Origin: Physcia stellaris
Taxonomy: Eukaryota; Ascomycota; Lecanoromycetes; Caliciales; Physciaceae
Assembly (NCBI GenBank): GCA_018902385.1
Contig: JABSSW010000011.1
Coordinates: 434,001-498,000, forward strand
Direction: 5' to 3'
DNA: 64,000 bases
The notes beneath the pieces were generated by a model. It was given only the letters and a program-made list of their open reading frames with translations. It did not search any database and was not told the origin of the DNA. The translations under genes and the position numbers were made by a program. Within the stretch, counting starts at the first letter, position 1. The number at the start of each line of letters is the position of its first letter. Below are positions 22,701 through 34,816 of this stretch, piece by piece.

Positions 22701-25700
22701 ATCTCCGAATTACCGACCTCGCTCTCTGTCCCAGTCTCGATACCAACGTTATCTGTATCAGCCCCATCGCTCTCGATTCCAATTTCTGAGATACCCACCT
22801 CGTTGTCGGTATCAGCCCCGTCCCTCTCGATTCCAATCTCCGAGTTACCAACCTCGCTGTCTCTATCAGCCCCGTCCCTCTCGATTCCAATTTCGGAATT
22901 GCCGACCTCGCTGTCTCTATCAGCCCCGTCGCTCTCGGTTCCAATTTCAGAACTGCCGACCTCGCTGTCTCTATCAGCCCCGTCGCTCTCGGTTCCAATT
23001 TCAGAACTGCCGACCTCGCTGTCTTTATCAGCCCCGTCCCTCTCGATTCCAATTTCCGAATTGCCGACCTCGCTGTCTCTATCAGCCCCGTCCCTCTCGA
23101 TTCCAATCTCCGAGTTACCAACCTCGGTGATATCAGCTCCGTCCCTCTCGATTCCAATTTCGGAATTGCCGACCTCGCTGTCTCTATCAGCCCCCTCGCT
23201 CTCGGTTCCAATTTCAGAACTGCCGACCTCGCTGTCTGTATCAGCCCCGTCGCTCTCGATTTCAATTTCCGAGATACCCACCTCGCTCTCCGTTCCAATT
23301 TCGATACCAACATCGCTGTCTGTCCCAACATCACTCTCTGTTTCAATCCCGTCGCTGTCGGTTTCAATTACCGAGATTCCGAGCTCGCTTTCTGTTCCAA
23401 TCTCGATACCAGCATCGCTATCTGTTCCGACGTCACTGTCTGTTTCGATCCCGTCGCTCTCTGTTCCAATTTCGATACCGACTTCACTCTCTGTCCCAAT
23501 TTCAGAGATACCGACTTCACTCTCTGTCCCACTTTCAGAAATACCGACTTCGCTCTCCGTCCCAATCTCATTACCAACTTCGCTCTCTATCCCGATTTCA
23601 GAGATACCAACCTCGCTCTCGGTTCCAATTTCCGATATACTGACCTCTCTCTCTGTCCCACTTTCGATACCGACCTCGCTCTCGATCCCAGTTTCAGAGA
23701 TACCAACCTCGTTCTCAGTCCCACTTTCGATACCGACCTCGCTCTCTGTCCCACTTTCAGAGATACCAACCTCGCTCTCAGTCCCAATATCATTACCGAC
23801 TCCGCTCTCTGTCCCACTTTCAGAGATACCGACCTCGCTATCAGTCCCAATATCATTACCGACTTCGCTCTCCGTCCCAATTTCGATACCAACCTCTCTC
23901 TCAGTTCCACTTTCCGAGATACTGACCTCCCTCTCCGTCCCACTTTCGATACCGACTTCGCTCTCGAATCCAGTCTCGATACCGACCTCGCTCTCCGTTC
24001 CAGTTTCGATACCAACGTCGCTGTCTGCACCGGTTCTCAGTTTACCGTACGACTGTACGGATTTGCAGTGTCTCAGTTCTTCCATAAGTCTTTTTGGAAG
24101 CCCCACCGTTACAGATCTTCCATCACTAACGCCAACTCTCATTCCGAGTTCTTATGGCTATGGATGTACGGACATACAGTGTCTCAGATCTTCCATCAGC
24201 CTTTTTGGGAGCCTTACCATTACAAATCTTCCATTATCAACGCCGTCCCTCGTCACGAGTTACGACTATGGATGTACAGATCTATCTTGTCTCAGTTCCT
24301 CGATCAGTCTCTTCGGAAGTCCTAGCATATTAAGCTTGCCGTTTTCAACGCCTGCAAGTCCTGTGTTGCCGTCAATCACCGCACTCTCCCCCGGCTCTGT
24401 ACCCTCATTGACTCTGTCGCCAACGATTCCTGTTTCTGAGATCATACCCACAGTCAGCTTACCAACTGCCGTTACACCAACGATTTCTATTTCTGAGATA
24501 ATACCCACGATTAGCGCACCCACAATTAGCTTACCAACTGCCGTAACACCAACGATTTCTATCTCTGAGATAATACCCACGATTAGCGCACCCACAATTA
24601 GCTTACCAACTGCCGTAACACCAACGATTTCTATCTCTGAGATAATACCCACGATTAGCGCACCTACAATTAGCATACCAACTGCTATTTCACCAACCAT
24701 TTCTATCTCTGAGATCACACCCACAATTAGCTTACCGACTGACATTACACCAACGATTTCTGTTTCTGAGATCATACCCACAATCAGCTTACCAACTGAC
24801 ATTACACCAACCATTTCTGTTTCTGAGATCATACCCACGATTAGCTTGCCAACTGCCGTTACACCAACCATCTCGATTTCTGAGATCATACCTACACTTA
24901 GCACGCCGACAGTCAGTGTACCATCAATTAGCATATCACCTGTTGATCTACCGACGATTAGCACTTCATCAATTGGCATATCGACGATTAGCATACCAGC
25001 AGTCATATCAAGCATACCGTCTGCCTCTTATTCATACGGCTGCTCTGACTTGTTGTGTGTTTCAGTATCGGCGAGCTCGCTTGGCCTTCTGAACGGGATC
25101 GGAATCGGTGGATCCACAACTCCTCAGCCGACAGCGGTCCCAACTATTACAGGCGCTAGTATTATACCGACATCAACTTATCCTTATGGCTGCACTGACT
25201 TACTTTGCGTTTCTGCCTCAGTAAGCTCACTCAATCTCCTCAATGGGTTGGGAGGTGGTTCAGGGACAACAGGAGCCCCAACAATCACCGCGACGAATAC
25301 TCCTGGCATCGGCCTTCCAACTGCCTCAACCACTTATTCATACGGCTGCACAGATCTGCTTTGCGTTTCTGCTTCGGTCAATGCCCTAAGCCAGCTCGGT
25401 CTAGGAGGTGGTGTCACTACACTGAGTTCCAGCATCGGCCAGCCAACTGGGGTTGTGACTCTTGGACAAATAACGCCGACGGTTGCCTCAACTACTTATT
25501 CTTACGGCTGCACAGATCTGCTTTGTGTTTCTGCCTCAGCCAGTGCTCTCAGTCTGCTGGATCTGGGAGGTGGCCTGCTCGGCCTCGGAGGAGGCGGTGC
25601 CACTACATCGCAAGTTATAACGAGTGCCAGCGTCAACCTACCGCCAGTTGTCGTGACTAGCACTGCTAGTGGTGCAAATGCTCAAATAACGTCGACCAGC

Positions 25701-27314
25701 GTCAGCATCCCGCCCGTGGTCGTGACTAGCATTGCTGGAGAGATAACGTCGACCAGCGCCAGCGTCAGCATCCCGCCCGTGGTTGTGACTAGCATTGCTG
25801 GAGAGGTAACGTCGACCAGCGCCAGCGTCAGCATCCCGCCTGTAGTCGTGACAAGCATTGCTGGCCAAATAACATCGACCAGCGCCAGCATCCCGCCCGT
25901 CGTTGTGACTAGCATTGCTGGCCAAATAACATCGACCAGCGCCAGCATTCCGCCCGTCGTTGTGACTAGCATTGCTGGCCAAATAACATCGACCAGCGCC
26001 AGCATTCCGCCTGTCGTTGTGACTAGCATTGCTGCCCAAATAACATCGACCAGCACCAGCATTCCGCCCGTCGTTGTGACTAGCATTGCTGGCCAAATAA
26101 CATCGACCAGCGCCAGCATTCCGCCTGTCGTTGTGACTAGCATTGCTGCCCAAATAACATCGACCAGCACCAGCATTCCGCCCGTCGTTGTGACTAGCAT
26201 TGCTGGCCAAATAACATCGACCAGCGCCAGCATTCCGCCTGTCGTTGTGACTAGCATTGCTGCCCAAATAACATCGACCAGCACCAGCATTCCGCCCGTC
26301 GTTGTGACTAGCATTGCTGCCCAAATAACATCGACCAGCGCCAGCATTCCGCCCGTCGTTGTGACTAGCATTGCTGGCCAAATAACATCGACCAGCGCCA
26401 GCATCCCGCCCGTGGTTGTGACTAGCATTGCTGGAGGAATAACATCGACCAGTGCCAGCATCCCGCCCGTGGTCGTGACTAGCGTTGTTGGGGGAATAAC
26501 GTCGACCAGTGCCAGCATACCGCCCGTGGTCGTGACTAGCGTTGTTGGGGGAATAACATCGACCAGCGCCAGCATCCCGCCTGTAGTCGTGACAAGCATT
26601 GCTGGTCGAATAACATCGACCAGTGCCAGCATACCGCCCGTGGTCGTGACTAGCGTTGTTGGGGGAGTAACGTCGATCAGCGCCTCAACAACCTTCTCTT
26701 ACGGCTGTTCAGATCTCCTCTGTGTCTCGGCCTCCATCAATGCTCTCGGTATTGGAGGCGGTAATGGTGCCGCGTCATTAAATCAACCGACCAGCACGCC
26801 TACCGCTAACAGTCCAACCACCTCGCTTCCAGTCACACCAACGATCACCACTGTTATTACTCCGTCCACGATCACCACTATTATTACTCCGTCCACGATT
26901 ACCACTATCATTACTCCGTCCCCGTCTCTGTCTGCGTCCACACTGCCCTATGGATGCTCCGATCTCCTCTGCGTTTCCGCGTCCTCGAATCTAGTGAATG
27001 GTGTAGGTAATGGTGTAGGTAATCTTGTGGGTGGCGGAGGTAACACACCAGCGACGACGATACTTTCGTCCACTCTACCAGCGCCGACAGCTCCTACGGT
27101 TTCAGCTACGACGACTCAGAATAGTTTCTCGAGCACTACCACTACCACTGTTACCCTTGGTGCCTCGTCTTCTTCGACTCGAGCTTCATCGGCAATCACA
27201 TCGCCGACGCCGACGACATTTACTACAAGTACGCGGAGTAGCTCGTCGAGTACCAGTAGCAATGTTGTCGGTACATTACTCAGCACAGTTAAAGCTGGTG
27301 TTGGTGGATTATAG
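19768..27314 (+). CDS. Giant secreted Ser/Thr/Pro-rich repeat protein with Cx4C modules
   Basis: About 2,495 residues. Exon 1 (19768-19861) encodes a signal peptide, MDTLSLLCAVIIFLPVAIA; a 59-nt intron (GTAAGT, CTGAC branch, ATAG) leads to the 7.4-kb second exon. After a Ser/Thr-rich start come short blocks of SVPISIPTSLSVPISEIPT type (22.1-24.0 kb), then PTISISEIIPTISAPT blocks (24.4-24.9 kb), then about 18 copies of a 19-residue unit IPPVVVTSIAGQITSTSAS (25.64-26.69 kb). Nine modules of the form Y-G-C-[TS]-D-L-x-C followed by VSASxxxLxxL separate these blocks (near 24.05, 24.15, 24.26, 25.03, 25.18, 25.33, 25.50, 26.70, 26.95 kb), plus a related CSGLSC near 21.94 kb. No enzyme domain, no clear GPI or membrane anchor at the C-terminus. 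Likely heavily O-mannosylated, wall-associated or adhesin-like; function unknown. Confidence 0.85.
22090..24010 (+). repeat. Coding tandem repeats: SVPISIPTSL / SEIPTSLSV / SAPSLSIPISELPTSLS units
   Basis: Short, degenerate in-frame repeats inside the giant gene. Several unit lengths are mixed. The best-kept array is a 57-base unit encoding SAPSLSIPISELPTSLSLS at about 22780-23250. The repeat periodicity also opens long antisense frames (up to 656 codons), which I regard as shadows. Confidence 0.85.
25640..26690 (+). repeat. 57-bp coding tandem array, about 18 copies
   Basis: Unit encodes IPPVVVTSIAGQITSTSAS. Central copies are almost identical at DNA level and alternate between AGQ/SAS and AAQ/STS versions, forming a 114-bp higher-order unit, a sign of recent unequal exchange. 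Edge copies are more diverged (VVGG, IAGE with an extra SV). Confidence 0.9.
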
Positions 27315-29575
27315 GTCGGCGAGATCGAGACCGCCTTCCCACTACCCGTTCTTGGAAAGCAGCTAGTTCGGATGGCTCGAAGAAGCTGACTCTAATTCCT
27401 AGTCCATACAATCCAGGCGGGAAGACTTAGCAATGACTGCTTAACGATCATTCTTGTGGGAATAAATTTGGGACAAAAAATTCTTGAAATTACCTTCTTT
27501 GATAAAGCTTTATATACTATTTACAATATCAAGTTCTCCCATACTCGTACCTCTTCTTCTATCTCCACACTCTCTCCCGCCTGTCTTTTCTTTCTCTCCT
27601 CCCCTTCTATTTTCAATCTCGTCCCTTAGCCAATTCAGATAGTGAGGGGAAGCGCGGGGCCTGTAATCTGGTGGTGACTACCAAGTCTTGCTTCCTCCAA
27701 TTTGGGGAGTTTTGGTCGGCTTTCAGAGGTAAAGTAGCACCACCATCTGGAACAGTAACGCTAGCTAACTCTTGCAAGAGATCATCGTGCAAAATCTTCC
27801 ATCCTTGCATCCAACAGAAACCTCCGTCACTCCTTCCAGCTGCTAGACACGAACTCAGCGTGTCGTAGTTAACAACCCAAGCTCAAGTCAAGATCTTACA
27901 CCTACTCAACCGTCGAGCAACCAGAAGTCAACCATCGAGCAAGCCCTGCCTTGGCTATTGTGCAAAGTCACGATAGACCTTAGACAGACAACGTCAGAGT
28001 GGTCAGATGGCAGATCAAACCGCCTAGTCGACAGTCAGCAAGTCGAAACAATATTACAGTCGTTCCGTAACCGGGGAATAGTCAAAAACTCACCGGAGAA
28101 CCGTATGTATGCTGGGATGCAGGCCACGGACTTTATTTCGATGTCACGAAGAAAGATTCAGTCTCGAGTTAATAGCTATGTCCACAAATGGTCTACCAAT
28201 TAAATCTCTTAGATTTCTCATCGATCTAGCAAGGATTTATCAAGAATTGCAATGTCTCAATCGTCGAATGAAAGGAATGATGGCGTCCTTTGACTGTTCG
28301 AAATGACATGATGCATGCACGAAAGGCTCTCATTGACCTTGTTGTTCACCCATTCTAAGAAGCCGACGTCCATCATTGATGGTGTTAGTGTAAGTTAGTA
28401 AGCCTCCGTCTTTAAAACAATTGAGATATCTCAGCTTTCTTCGCCAAAACGTATCTCGAGATTGGTACACTTAGACCGTCATACATATAGTCTCGAGTTC
28501 TAGAGGATGGCGAAAACCTCCCCCGAATTCTTAAGCAAGCCGAACCCAAGCAAGTAGAAGTCAGCTTGCTATCAAGCTTCCCACACTCCCTCCGTCCACC
28601 AAAGCCTCAATGCATACTCAGTACATCGTAAAAAGGAAAAACCCTCAAAGAAAAACCAAAAAAAAACTCTTGCAAGCCTCCCGCCAAAGCCACAATGCAT
28701 ACTCCGTACTTCTTAGAAAGTCCAATCCTCAAAACAAGCTCTTGCACGCTCTCTCTTCCATCACCATGCATGTCCAAAAAAATCCCTTCCTCGCCACCCC
28801 TTTCCAGCTCCCCCCTCACCACGGGTCACAGTTATAGCAGCGTCTGTGATAGCACTGGCACTCTCTCATCATGGAGTTTTGACCCGCGTGGCATTGGCAG
28901 CATCGCCAGCCTCCGCCCCACATATCCACCATTTCAGCGTCCTCTTGATGCATCTTTGCATCCACCTTTGCGGCTCCCTCTTGATGCATTTCTGTGTGCT
29001 TGTCGTAGTCGATTTGTTGCTTAGGCTTCGGGTTGTGGTTTTGGTGTTGGTGTTGGGGTAGTTCTGCTTTTTTGGTATCGTTGATGGTTGTTGTGATGTT
29101 GATGGTTTGTGAGGTTGTTGGTGTAGAGGAGAGAATAGGTCGTGCTGTGGAAGAAAGACATATTTATAGACATCGATTGAGGACTTGAAGACGCATACAA
29201 GTGTACTATTTAGGACTCACAGAACTGACCATGGACTGATGAGCAGGCGTATGACAACAGACAACAAAAGAATCTTCGAGTAAATGGTGACAACGGCAAA
29301 GTGCGTGACTCGCATCGATAAATACTGAAGGTGAATCTCGTAAAGCACTGAGAGTAATTCCGAACCTCCATCCACTCGTTGTGGGTAATCATTGACTATT
29401 CACTGACAATGCTGGAACATGATCAAACAGCTTTGGAAGAGGTTATTCTGAAGACTTTGTGAGGCAATTTCAAAAAAGCGAAGTAGCATCTAGAGCGTTT
29501 GGATGATTACGATGGTGGAGGTATATGGCTACGCACCTCACCGCAATCTCTCCGTAGGTCTTCTTAGCCAATAGT
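27315..29575. other. long intergenic region, no supported gene
   Basis: About 2.2 kb. There is a TTTATATACTATTTAC segment near 27508 followed by a pyrimidine-rich stretch (27540-27610), which looks like a promoter, but no convincing coding region follows it. The minus-strand frame 27613-27810 (65 codons, ending LSELAKGRD) is coherent but unrecognised. Two imperfect copies of a 75-bp unit lie at 28598-28750. The remainder shows only short unrelated frames. Confidence 0.5.
28598..28750 (+). repeat. Imperfect direct repeat, unit about 75-80 bp, two copies
   Basis: Both copies contain CAAAGCC(T/A)CAATGCATACTC, then GTAC, then an A-rich stretch and CTCTTGCA. Copy 1 runs from about 28598, copy 2 from about 28679. 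No coding role is apparent. Confidence 0.6.
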
Positions 29576-30171
29576 CTAAGAATCATTGGCATCAACGAAT
29601 CTCCTCAATGACATCGCTTTTCTCAACAGCTGCGTAGATGTTGGCACTCTGCCTCTGATCTCTAGCCTTTTCCTCATACGCTGTGCGCTTCCACACTTTC
29701 CACCAGGATGGGAAAACAACATTTCGCATTTCGGCTTTGTTGGGATAGCGGTAGTAATCACGGAGTGGGTCGCCAAGGCCTTAGCGAGTCTTGTATAAGA
29801 CATCGCCATTCATAACGTACTCTTGCTCAACGTGCAGACGATAGGCATCGATCGAAGGAGAAGGACTTCTTTTTCGGTGTGACCTTGAAGGTGAGCCGTC
29901 ATGCATTTTGGATTGTGCGATTGTCAGTCCTCTACTAGGCAATCCCGAGAGCTGTACTCTTCTTGGATTTGGTACAGTGTTGTACGGGTTCGAAAGTGTC
30001 GTCCTCTCAAAAGTACCATCTAGGTTCAAGTGGCCTACCTACCTTTAGCAATCTGTCGCCAAGAGCTCTAAACACATTGACAAGATAGGAAATGGAACGA
30101 TGGTACCCAAGACGATGGTTTCACGGAGTAAAAGTTGATAAATCGATATCCATGACGCCATGCTCGCTTTG
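29576..30171 (-). pseudogene. Decayed or atypically spliced gene, unrecognised
   Basis: Downstream of PRE3 on the same strand, coding-like text runs through several frames: LGYHRSISYLVNVFRALGD, then an Arg/Ser-rich part with RSHRKRSPSPSIDAYRLHVE, then, beyond an in-frame stop, PLRDYYRYPNKAEMRNVVFP and a Lys/Arg-rich tail ending SDVIEEIR. Compositional bias and the absence of nonsense within each piece suggest one former protein. Canonical introns that would join the pieces were sought and not found: a GTACGT donor near 29825 gives the wrong phase. It is either a pseudogene or a gene with unusual splicing. I do not recognise the family. Confidence 0.4.
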
Positions 30172-30191
30172 TGATGCCTTCCTACATATGC

Positions 30192-31097
30192 TTATCCTGT
30201 TCCTGGCCCTTTGTAATCTTGGTCTGGTAGGTAGAGATGCCTAATAGCTCCTTTATTCGTTAAGACCACCAACCTTATGACACCCCCAGAGCTGCCATCC
30301 CACTTTATGGCTTCTCGCAGCGCGCCTTTAACGAAAGTTATTCCCTCCTCTTCGTTCATGTTTTCCTTCCAGTACGAGTCGCAGTAGCCGTAAATGTAGG
30401 TACTTCCACTACCACCGATGGCGTATGACTGCTTGTGTAAGGAGCCTCCAAGGGGGATACTGTAGACGGAGCCGCCATGCTTGGGAGTATATCCTGCTAT
30501 TATCATACCGGCACTACAACACTCGTTAGCAATTTACACTATGCATTGATTCCATGTGCTAGACAGTCTCTCGGTCGTCTTCACTGTCTGGTCAATTTGC
30601 TCATCCTAGACATACCTCAGCTGGTCCTTGTTGCCATAACATAGCTCCTGGAACAGAGCAGCCGCCGTCTGTGTGCTAGGTCCTTCCCCGTTCTGCACCC
30701 CGTACATGCCAAGATGGTAGCTGACGATGTCCGCCACCGCCTGTGTATCGGCCGCAGAGCCGGACCGGCAACACCAGATCGTGTCATGCACTTGTGTTAA
30801 TTTGTCGGTCACTCGGTTGGCGATGTAAGCGCCAGTTGTAGTGCGGGAGTCGGCTCCAAGAATTACACCGTCAGTGAAGGTTATGGCCATGATGGATGTA
30901 CCGAGACTGGGGGTAGGATGTTAGGCAGGCGCTCAATACCTAGACGGCGAGGAAATTACTTGACTTCGCCCTTCTTGAGGTGATCCATGTCCACATGGAT
31001 GCCATCTAACGGCATGCGTCAATGCTCTGGCCGTAGAGATGGGGAGGAAGAACCATTTACCTTCTCTCAGCATCCCGGTTGATGGCATGCCGACCAT
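30192..31097 (-). CDS. PRE3: 20S proteasome subunit beta-1 (Pre3, caspase-like site)
   Basis: 231 residues from four exons: 31097-31061, 31005-30960, 30906-30616 and 30513-30192. All introns are GT-AG and in phase, and the largest (30615-30514) carries a GCTAAC branch site. The propeptide ends at LG|TS: Thr31 becomes the N-terminal catalytic threonine after self-cleavage. Conserved stretches: [68 protein letters not shown]. This subunit cleaves after acidic residues in the core protease of the 26S proteasome. Length matches the family. The first exon is only 37 nt. Identification is very close to yeast Pre3. Confidence 0.97.
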
Positions 31098-31650
31098 TTT
31101 GTTAGCCCAGGACTGTGATGAATTCGTAGCAAGTTGATTGGGTTAGATGTCCGCACAATGTATTCGAGTTATAGGCACAGCGTAATTGGCAATTCAAACA
31201 TTTGAAGCTCTTCTGTTCAGGCAGCTTAGACGCGTTGCTCAGACTCGTTCGGAGATACGGGGATTCTGCCCGAAGCGCTAGCTCAGTAAGATACAGCTAG
31301 CGGTATCAAGAAAGTTTGTGATGATGCCGAGGATGCCTGGCGACCCAATCAACAAATACTTGACCATCCCCGAGCTTCAAGACTTTCGATAATGTCAGGT
31401 AAATTGGATCAAAGAGAGTCGCGGACAATATTTACTACGGCTCATATCTCATCTGCCTTCATTGTTCTGCGCTACGGGTACTTAGCTCGAAGGCCAGGGA
31501 AAAGCTCTCAAAGCCTACCAATACACCCTTCACTTACATGCAATCACCGTTCACGCAAGTTGTTCTAGACAGTCAAAATTTGCTGTCTTCATTTCATTTG
31601 CCAGCTGGGTAGATTGACAGTACTACAGGCAAGTTTCTAAGCACCAAGGT
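31098..31650. other. intergenic: PRE3 promoter side and 3' side of the small gene
   Basis: No gene supported. I looked for a proteasome-associated control element of the GGTGGCAAA type and did not see a convincing one. Confidence 0.5.
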
Positions 31651-31983
31651 CTAAACCAACCACATTCCCGACCTGATGCAATAGTCCCTGACCTCTTTGT
31701 CCTTCTGGTTATCCTTGCCCTCCTCCCCATTCTTGTCCTTCTTGCCCTTCCAGTATGCATACACGGGATGCTTCGAATCCTTTAACTCGAACCATCGCTT
31801 TTCGATCTTCTTAGGCTCGATCTCGTCCATAGGAAACCCCGGAGTGCTCGAGAATTTTTCGGCGAGATGTTTCTGGAGGAAGGATGGGACAAATTCTTTT
31901 TGCGATCTGTCGTTGTAGACAAAGAGGTAACCGATCACGATCATGGTGTCCCTGTCCTCCGCGTCTTTTTGAGAGATGGGCAT
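31651..31983 (-). CDS. Small unknown protein (110 residues)
   Basis: Single-exon frame starting MPISQKDAEDRDTMIVIGYL and ending with RDYCIRSGMWLV. It is soluble by appearance: no signal peptide or membrane span, a central Glu/Lys-rich helix-prone part (PKKIEKRWFELKD) and a Lys/Asp/Gly-rich stretch (GKKDKNGEEGKDNQKDKE). The start ATG at 31983 is followed upstream by a minus-strand TATAAATA-like box near 32200, about 215 bases away, supporting a real transcript. I do not recognise the family. It could be the small basic/acidic type of fungal orphan protein. Confidence 0.6.
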   Translation of the reverse strand: MPISQKDAEDRDTMIVIGYLFVYNDRSQKEFVPSFLQKHLAEKFSSTPGFPMDEIEPKKIEKRWFELKDSKHPVYAYWKGKKDKNGEEGKDNQKDKEVRDYCIRSGMWLV

Positions 31984-32209
31984 TTTGATGATAAGTTGCT
32001 GGTCTCTGTTCGTTTGTTCGGGTTGGTGCTATGGTCAAGTAGGCTTTTTGGGTGCTGAAGAACCTGAGGAAGTGAGTGCGAAGGAATTTGTAGCTCGCTG
32101 AAGAGTGTACCAGATAAAGGAGGCTTTGTCGCTAATTTCTGGCTCTGATCCGGGCAAGCTAACAAAGAGAAGCAGATGGCGAATAATCTATATTTATATA
32201 CCTTTGTCT

Positions 32210-33196
32210 GACGTTAACGGCAACACTCGTCAAACGAGATGTGTTAATTCATTGTGAAGCACATGAAGCACGTGAAGGCGATGTGCTGGAAATGAGTTGT
32301 CACACAGGTGACAATTCCCTAAAGCAAACCAAACGATCACATCACTCATAATGGGATTTTCGAGCTTATACCCGGTCCTTTGGGAAGAAAACACCTGACG
32401 GTAGGCAGATTTAAGCAGAATTGTAGACTCTCATTCAACGATAGAAATGCCGTAAGGTATTCCTTATATTCTTTTGGGTTAAAATATGGCATATTTGACA
32501 TCGCAAGTTTCTTATGGCGTCAAGCCTGGTCACACTATATTCGTGCGTCGCAGACGGCGTCAGTCAAAGCCTCGGCTCTGCGAGCGTGAAAACATTAAAG
32601 ATGGACGAGTTCAAGAATAGTTTGCTCTAGATTCGTCTTGTTAAAGGGGCAGGTGAATGAGAGTTCAACCAACGAGTGACTATTAAGATAATCCTGGCTC
32701 TCAGCGCTGGAAAATGTGGTAGTGGCAATATGGTATTTGCTGAAATGCTGTGCGCAGAAAGTATTACTGTCTGTCACTCACATCGTCAAGCCACAGCTAA
32801 TGCAGGCTCCATTCGAAGTCTAAGTATTTTCATGATTCTTTTATTTGTCACTAAAGCTGGGTCCCAAATTTCGGTGACTGAACTACGGCTCCAGGAAGCG
32901 GGCTTCTCTGCTCAAGATGACTGCCTACAAATTATTTAGAAGCCTCTCATACTGTATTCGAAGGGAACATTTCGGTAAAATCAATAGCTGAGCAACATGT
33001 ACACTATGCCTGTTTAGGTACATTCTTGCGAAGCTAAGGAGATCCTTCGCAGTCGGTTCGACAGAGAGTCCGATTATATGATGGTTTAATCTTAGATTTC
33101 CTGATAAATATCGCGTCCATCCCATGCAATCCCTCGATACGTCGCTCTTCTCTTTTCCCGTAAGCTCTATTCCCCTAACATTGATAAATCCACGAT
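32210..33196. other. intergenic, no supported gene
   Basis: Short frames only. No repeats or RNA genes seen. The last 150 bases form the leader of the gene starting at 33197. Confidence 0.5.
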
Positions 33197-34816
33197 ATGA
33201 CGATGGGTCCTGTCACAAGGCTAGTCCAAACGAGCATCGGCCTGGCAGCCGAGATCAAGGCTGCGAAGAAAGAGCGCAAGGCTTCAGAATCATCTGATGG
33301 CACCGGTAAGCGTTATTCTGCATTTATCACGATCGTATAAGAGGCTTACTGTCTGTCCCTTCGCAAGATAAGCTCGCGACCAAGGAGGAAGATATACAGA
33401 TATCCGAAAAATCCCAGGAGAGTGGTATATCACCAGGCGATGAGCAGTTCATTGGTGGCGGCGGTGTACTTGACAGCGATGATCCTAGGTGCATTGAAGA
33501 CGAAATTGCACCTCCGCCTTACAGCCCATCGCTTTACGTTGATGGAGCTCTGGAAAGGACCGAGGACATCAAAGATCCCTCACTCAATCACGACGTGGCG
33601 CCTCCCAAATTGAGCTGTCCCGTAGTCATCCCCCAACGAAGGCCTGGAAGCAAAGACCGGGGCTTTATGCGAGCTTATGCCCCAGTGCTGGCGGATTTTG
33701 ACTTGAGTGAGGAGTCTTTCCTGGCTTTTCTGAAGTCTTTTCATAAAGCCAGTCTGGTAATTAAGTGGTCACTACAAGCTTGCTACCTCACTAGCAGTTA
33801 TCTGTATGCAGCTGACACAAAGCAGGCTTCGCCCGTCCTGAACGTCATAACCATAGGCGCCGGCGCTATCGGCATTATCCCAGAGCCCTTCACTCTGCTT
33901 GCTGCAATATCTATTGCAGCTCTCAGTCGCTCAGCAGCAGAGATTCAGTCAAGAAATCGGTTGGTCTAACGTATTCCTCTTTAGAGCAGCTTGCAACTCT
34001 AACGTTGAGACACGCAGAGCCAATAACTTCCTTACTGAAGCCAATGAGAAAATTTTCAAACCTCGTGGGCTTTTCTGCCTTGTGATGTCCTTCAGGCCCA
34101 ACGATGTGCCCAAAGGTAACGTAGCGGTGGCCCAGGTTGACACGTCTAATGTTGCATTGAAATGGCTCGGGCCACCTGAGTCGGGCATCAAGATGAAAAG
34201 CAGCAACCTAAGAAGCTCAACTGGCGTCACTCATGGGGAGCTCGAGATGCCAGAGACTGCACCTTTGATCTATGCCGACACAGGGTATGCAGAGACCAGC
34301 AAGCCCAAAGAAGAAGAAAGCGCCCGCGGCTCGTTTGTATCTTCTAGGCAGATTGCTAGGAATTACTTCGACAAACGAGCGCAGGCCAAATATGTGAGTT
34401 TTCAGATATTGCTAATTGTTGATAATGTGAATACTTATTGTTACCTTCGAAGGCCTACAAACACCCAGACTCTGCATTGGCCGTTAAGAGTAAGCCCGAA
34501 TTCGCTTCAAAATACGGAGATCCGACTCATCCTTCTGTAACAACCGGCTACACAGGTCGGGTGTCCGCTGCTATCAAGGGCGAGAGTTTGACCGAGAGAC
34601 AAGCAAGGAAGCGCGCCCAGGCATTACAGCCTGGAAGCGCTAGGGGTGCAATCAGACGCATACTACCAAGTGTGAGTAATTTCCAATACTTGGCTTAACA
34701 AAGAAAAGGCTATGACTGATATTATTCAGAGCGTCTTGTACCTCATGATCGTCAATCTGCCCACAGAAGAAGAGGTGGCAGAAGCTCAGCAAGCTGAGGC
34801 AGAGAAGACTCCATAG
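33197..34816 (+). CDS. Conserved fungal protein of unknown function (RRPGSKDRGF family)
   Basis: Six exons encode about 437 residues: 33197-33305, 33368-33756, 33826-33959, 34018-34393, 34453-34671, 34730-34816. All phases agree. Introns have GTAAGC/GTAATT/GTTGGT/GTGAGT donors and CTGAC/CTAAC branch sites. Hallmarks: PQRRPGSKDRGFMRAYAPVL, then FLKSFHKASLASPVLNVI, a hydrophobic glycine-rich stretch (IGAGAIGIIPEPFTLLAAISIAAL), and FLTEANEKIFKPRGLFCLVM. The tail is charged with LTERQARKRAQALQ. I recall homologues as uncharacterised proteins found across Pezizomycotina, sometimes in large families. Function is not known. The fourth intron boundary (33960-34017) was chosen because it joins EIQSRNR to ANNFLTEAN as in relatives. 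Confidence 0.8.

Noticed and set aside
20342-26632. Long minus-strand open frames (up to 656 codons) opposite the giant repeat gene
   Set aside because: They mirror the repeat periodicity of the sense gene, have no start context or domain, and switch frame where the sense repeats change. The sense frame has a signal peptide and a proper intron.
25640-26690. Regular array considered as CRISPR
   Set aside because: No unique spacers: whole 57-bp units repeat in frame inside a eukaryotic coding sequence.
29980-30000. GGGTTCGAAAG as a tRNA B box
   Set aside because: No A box, arms or T-run at the right distance.
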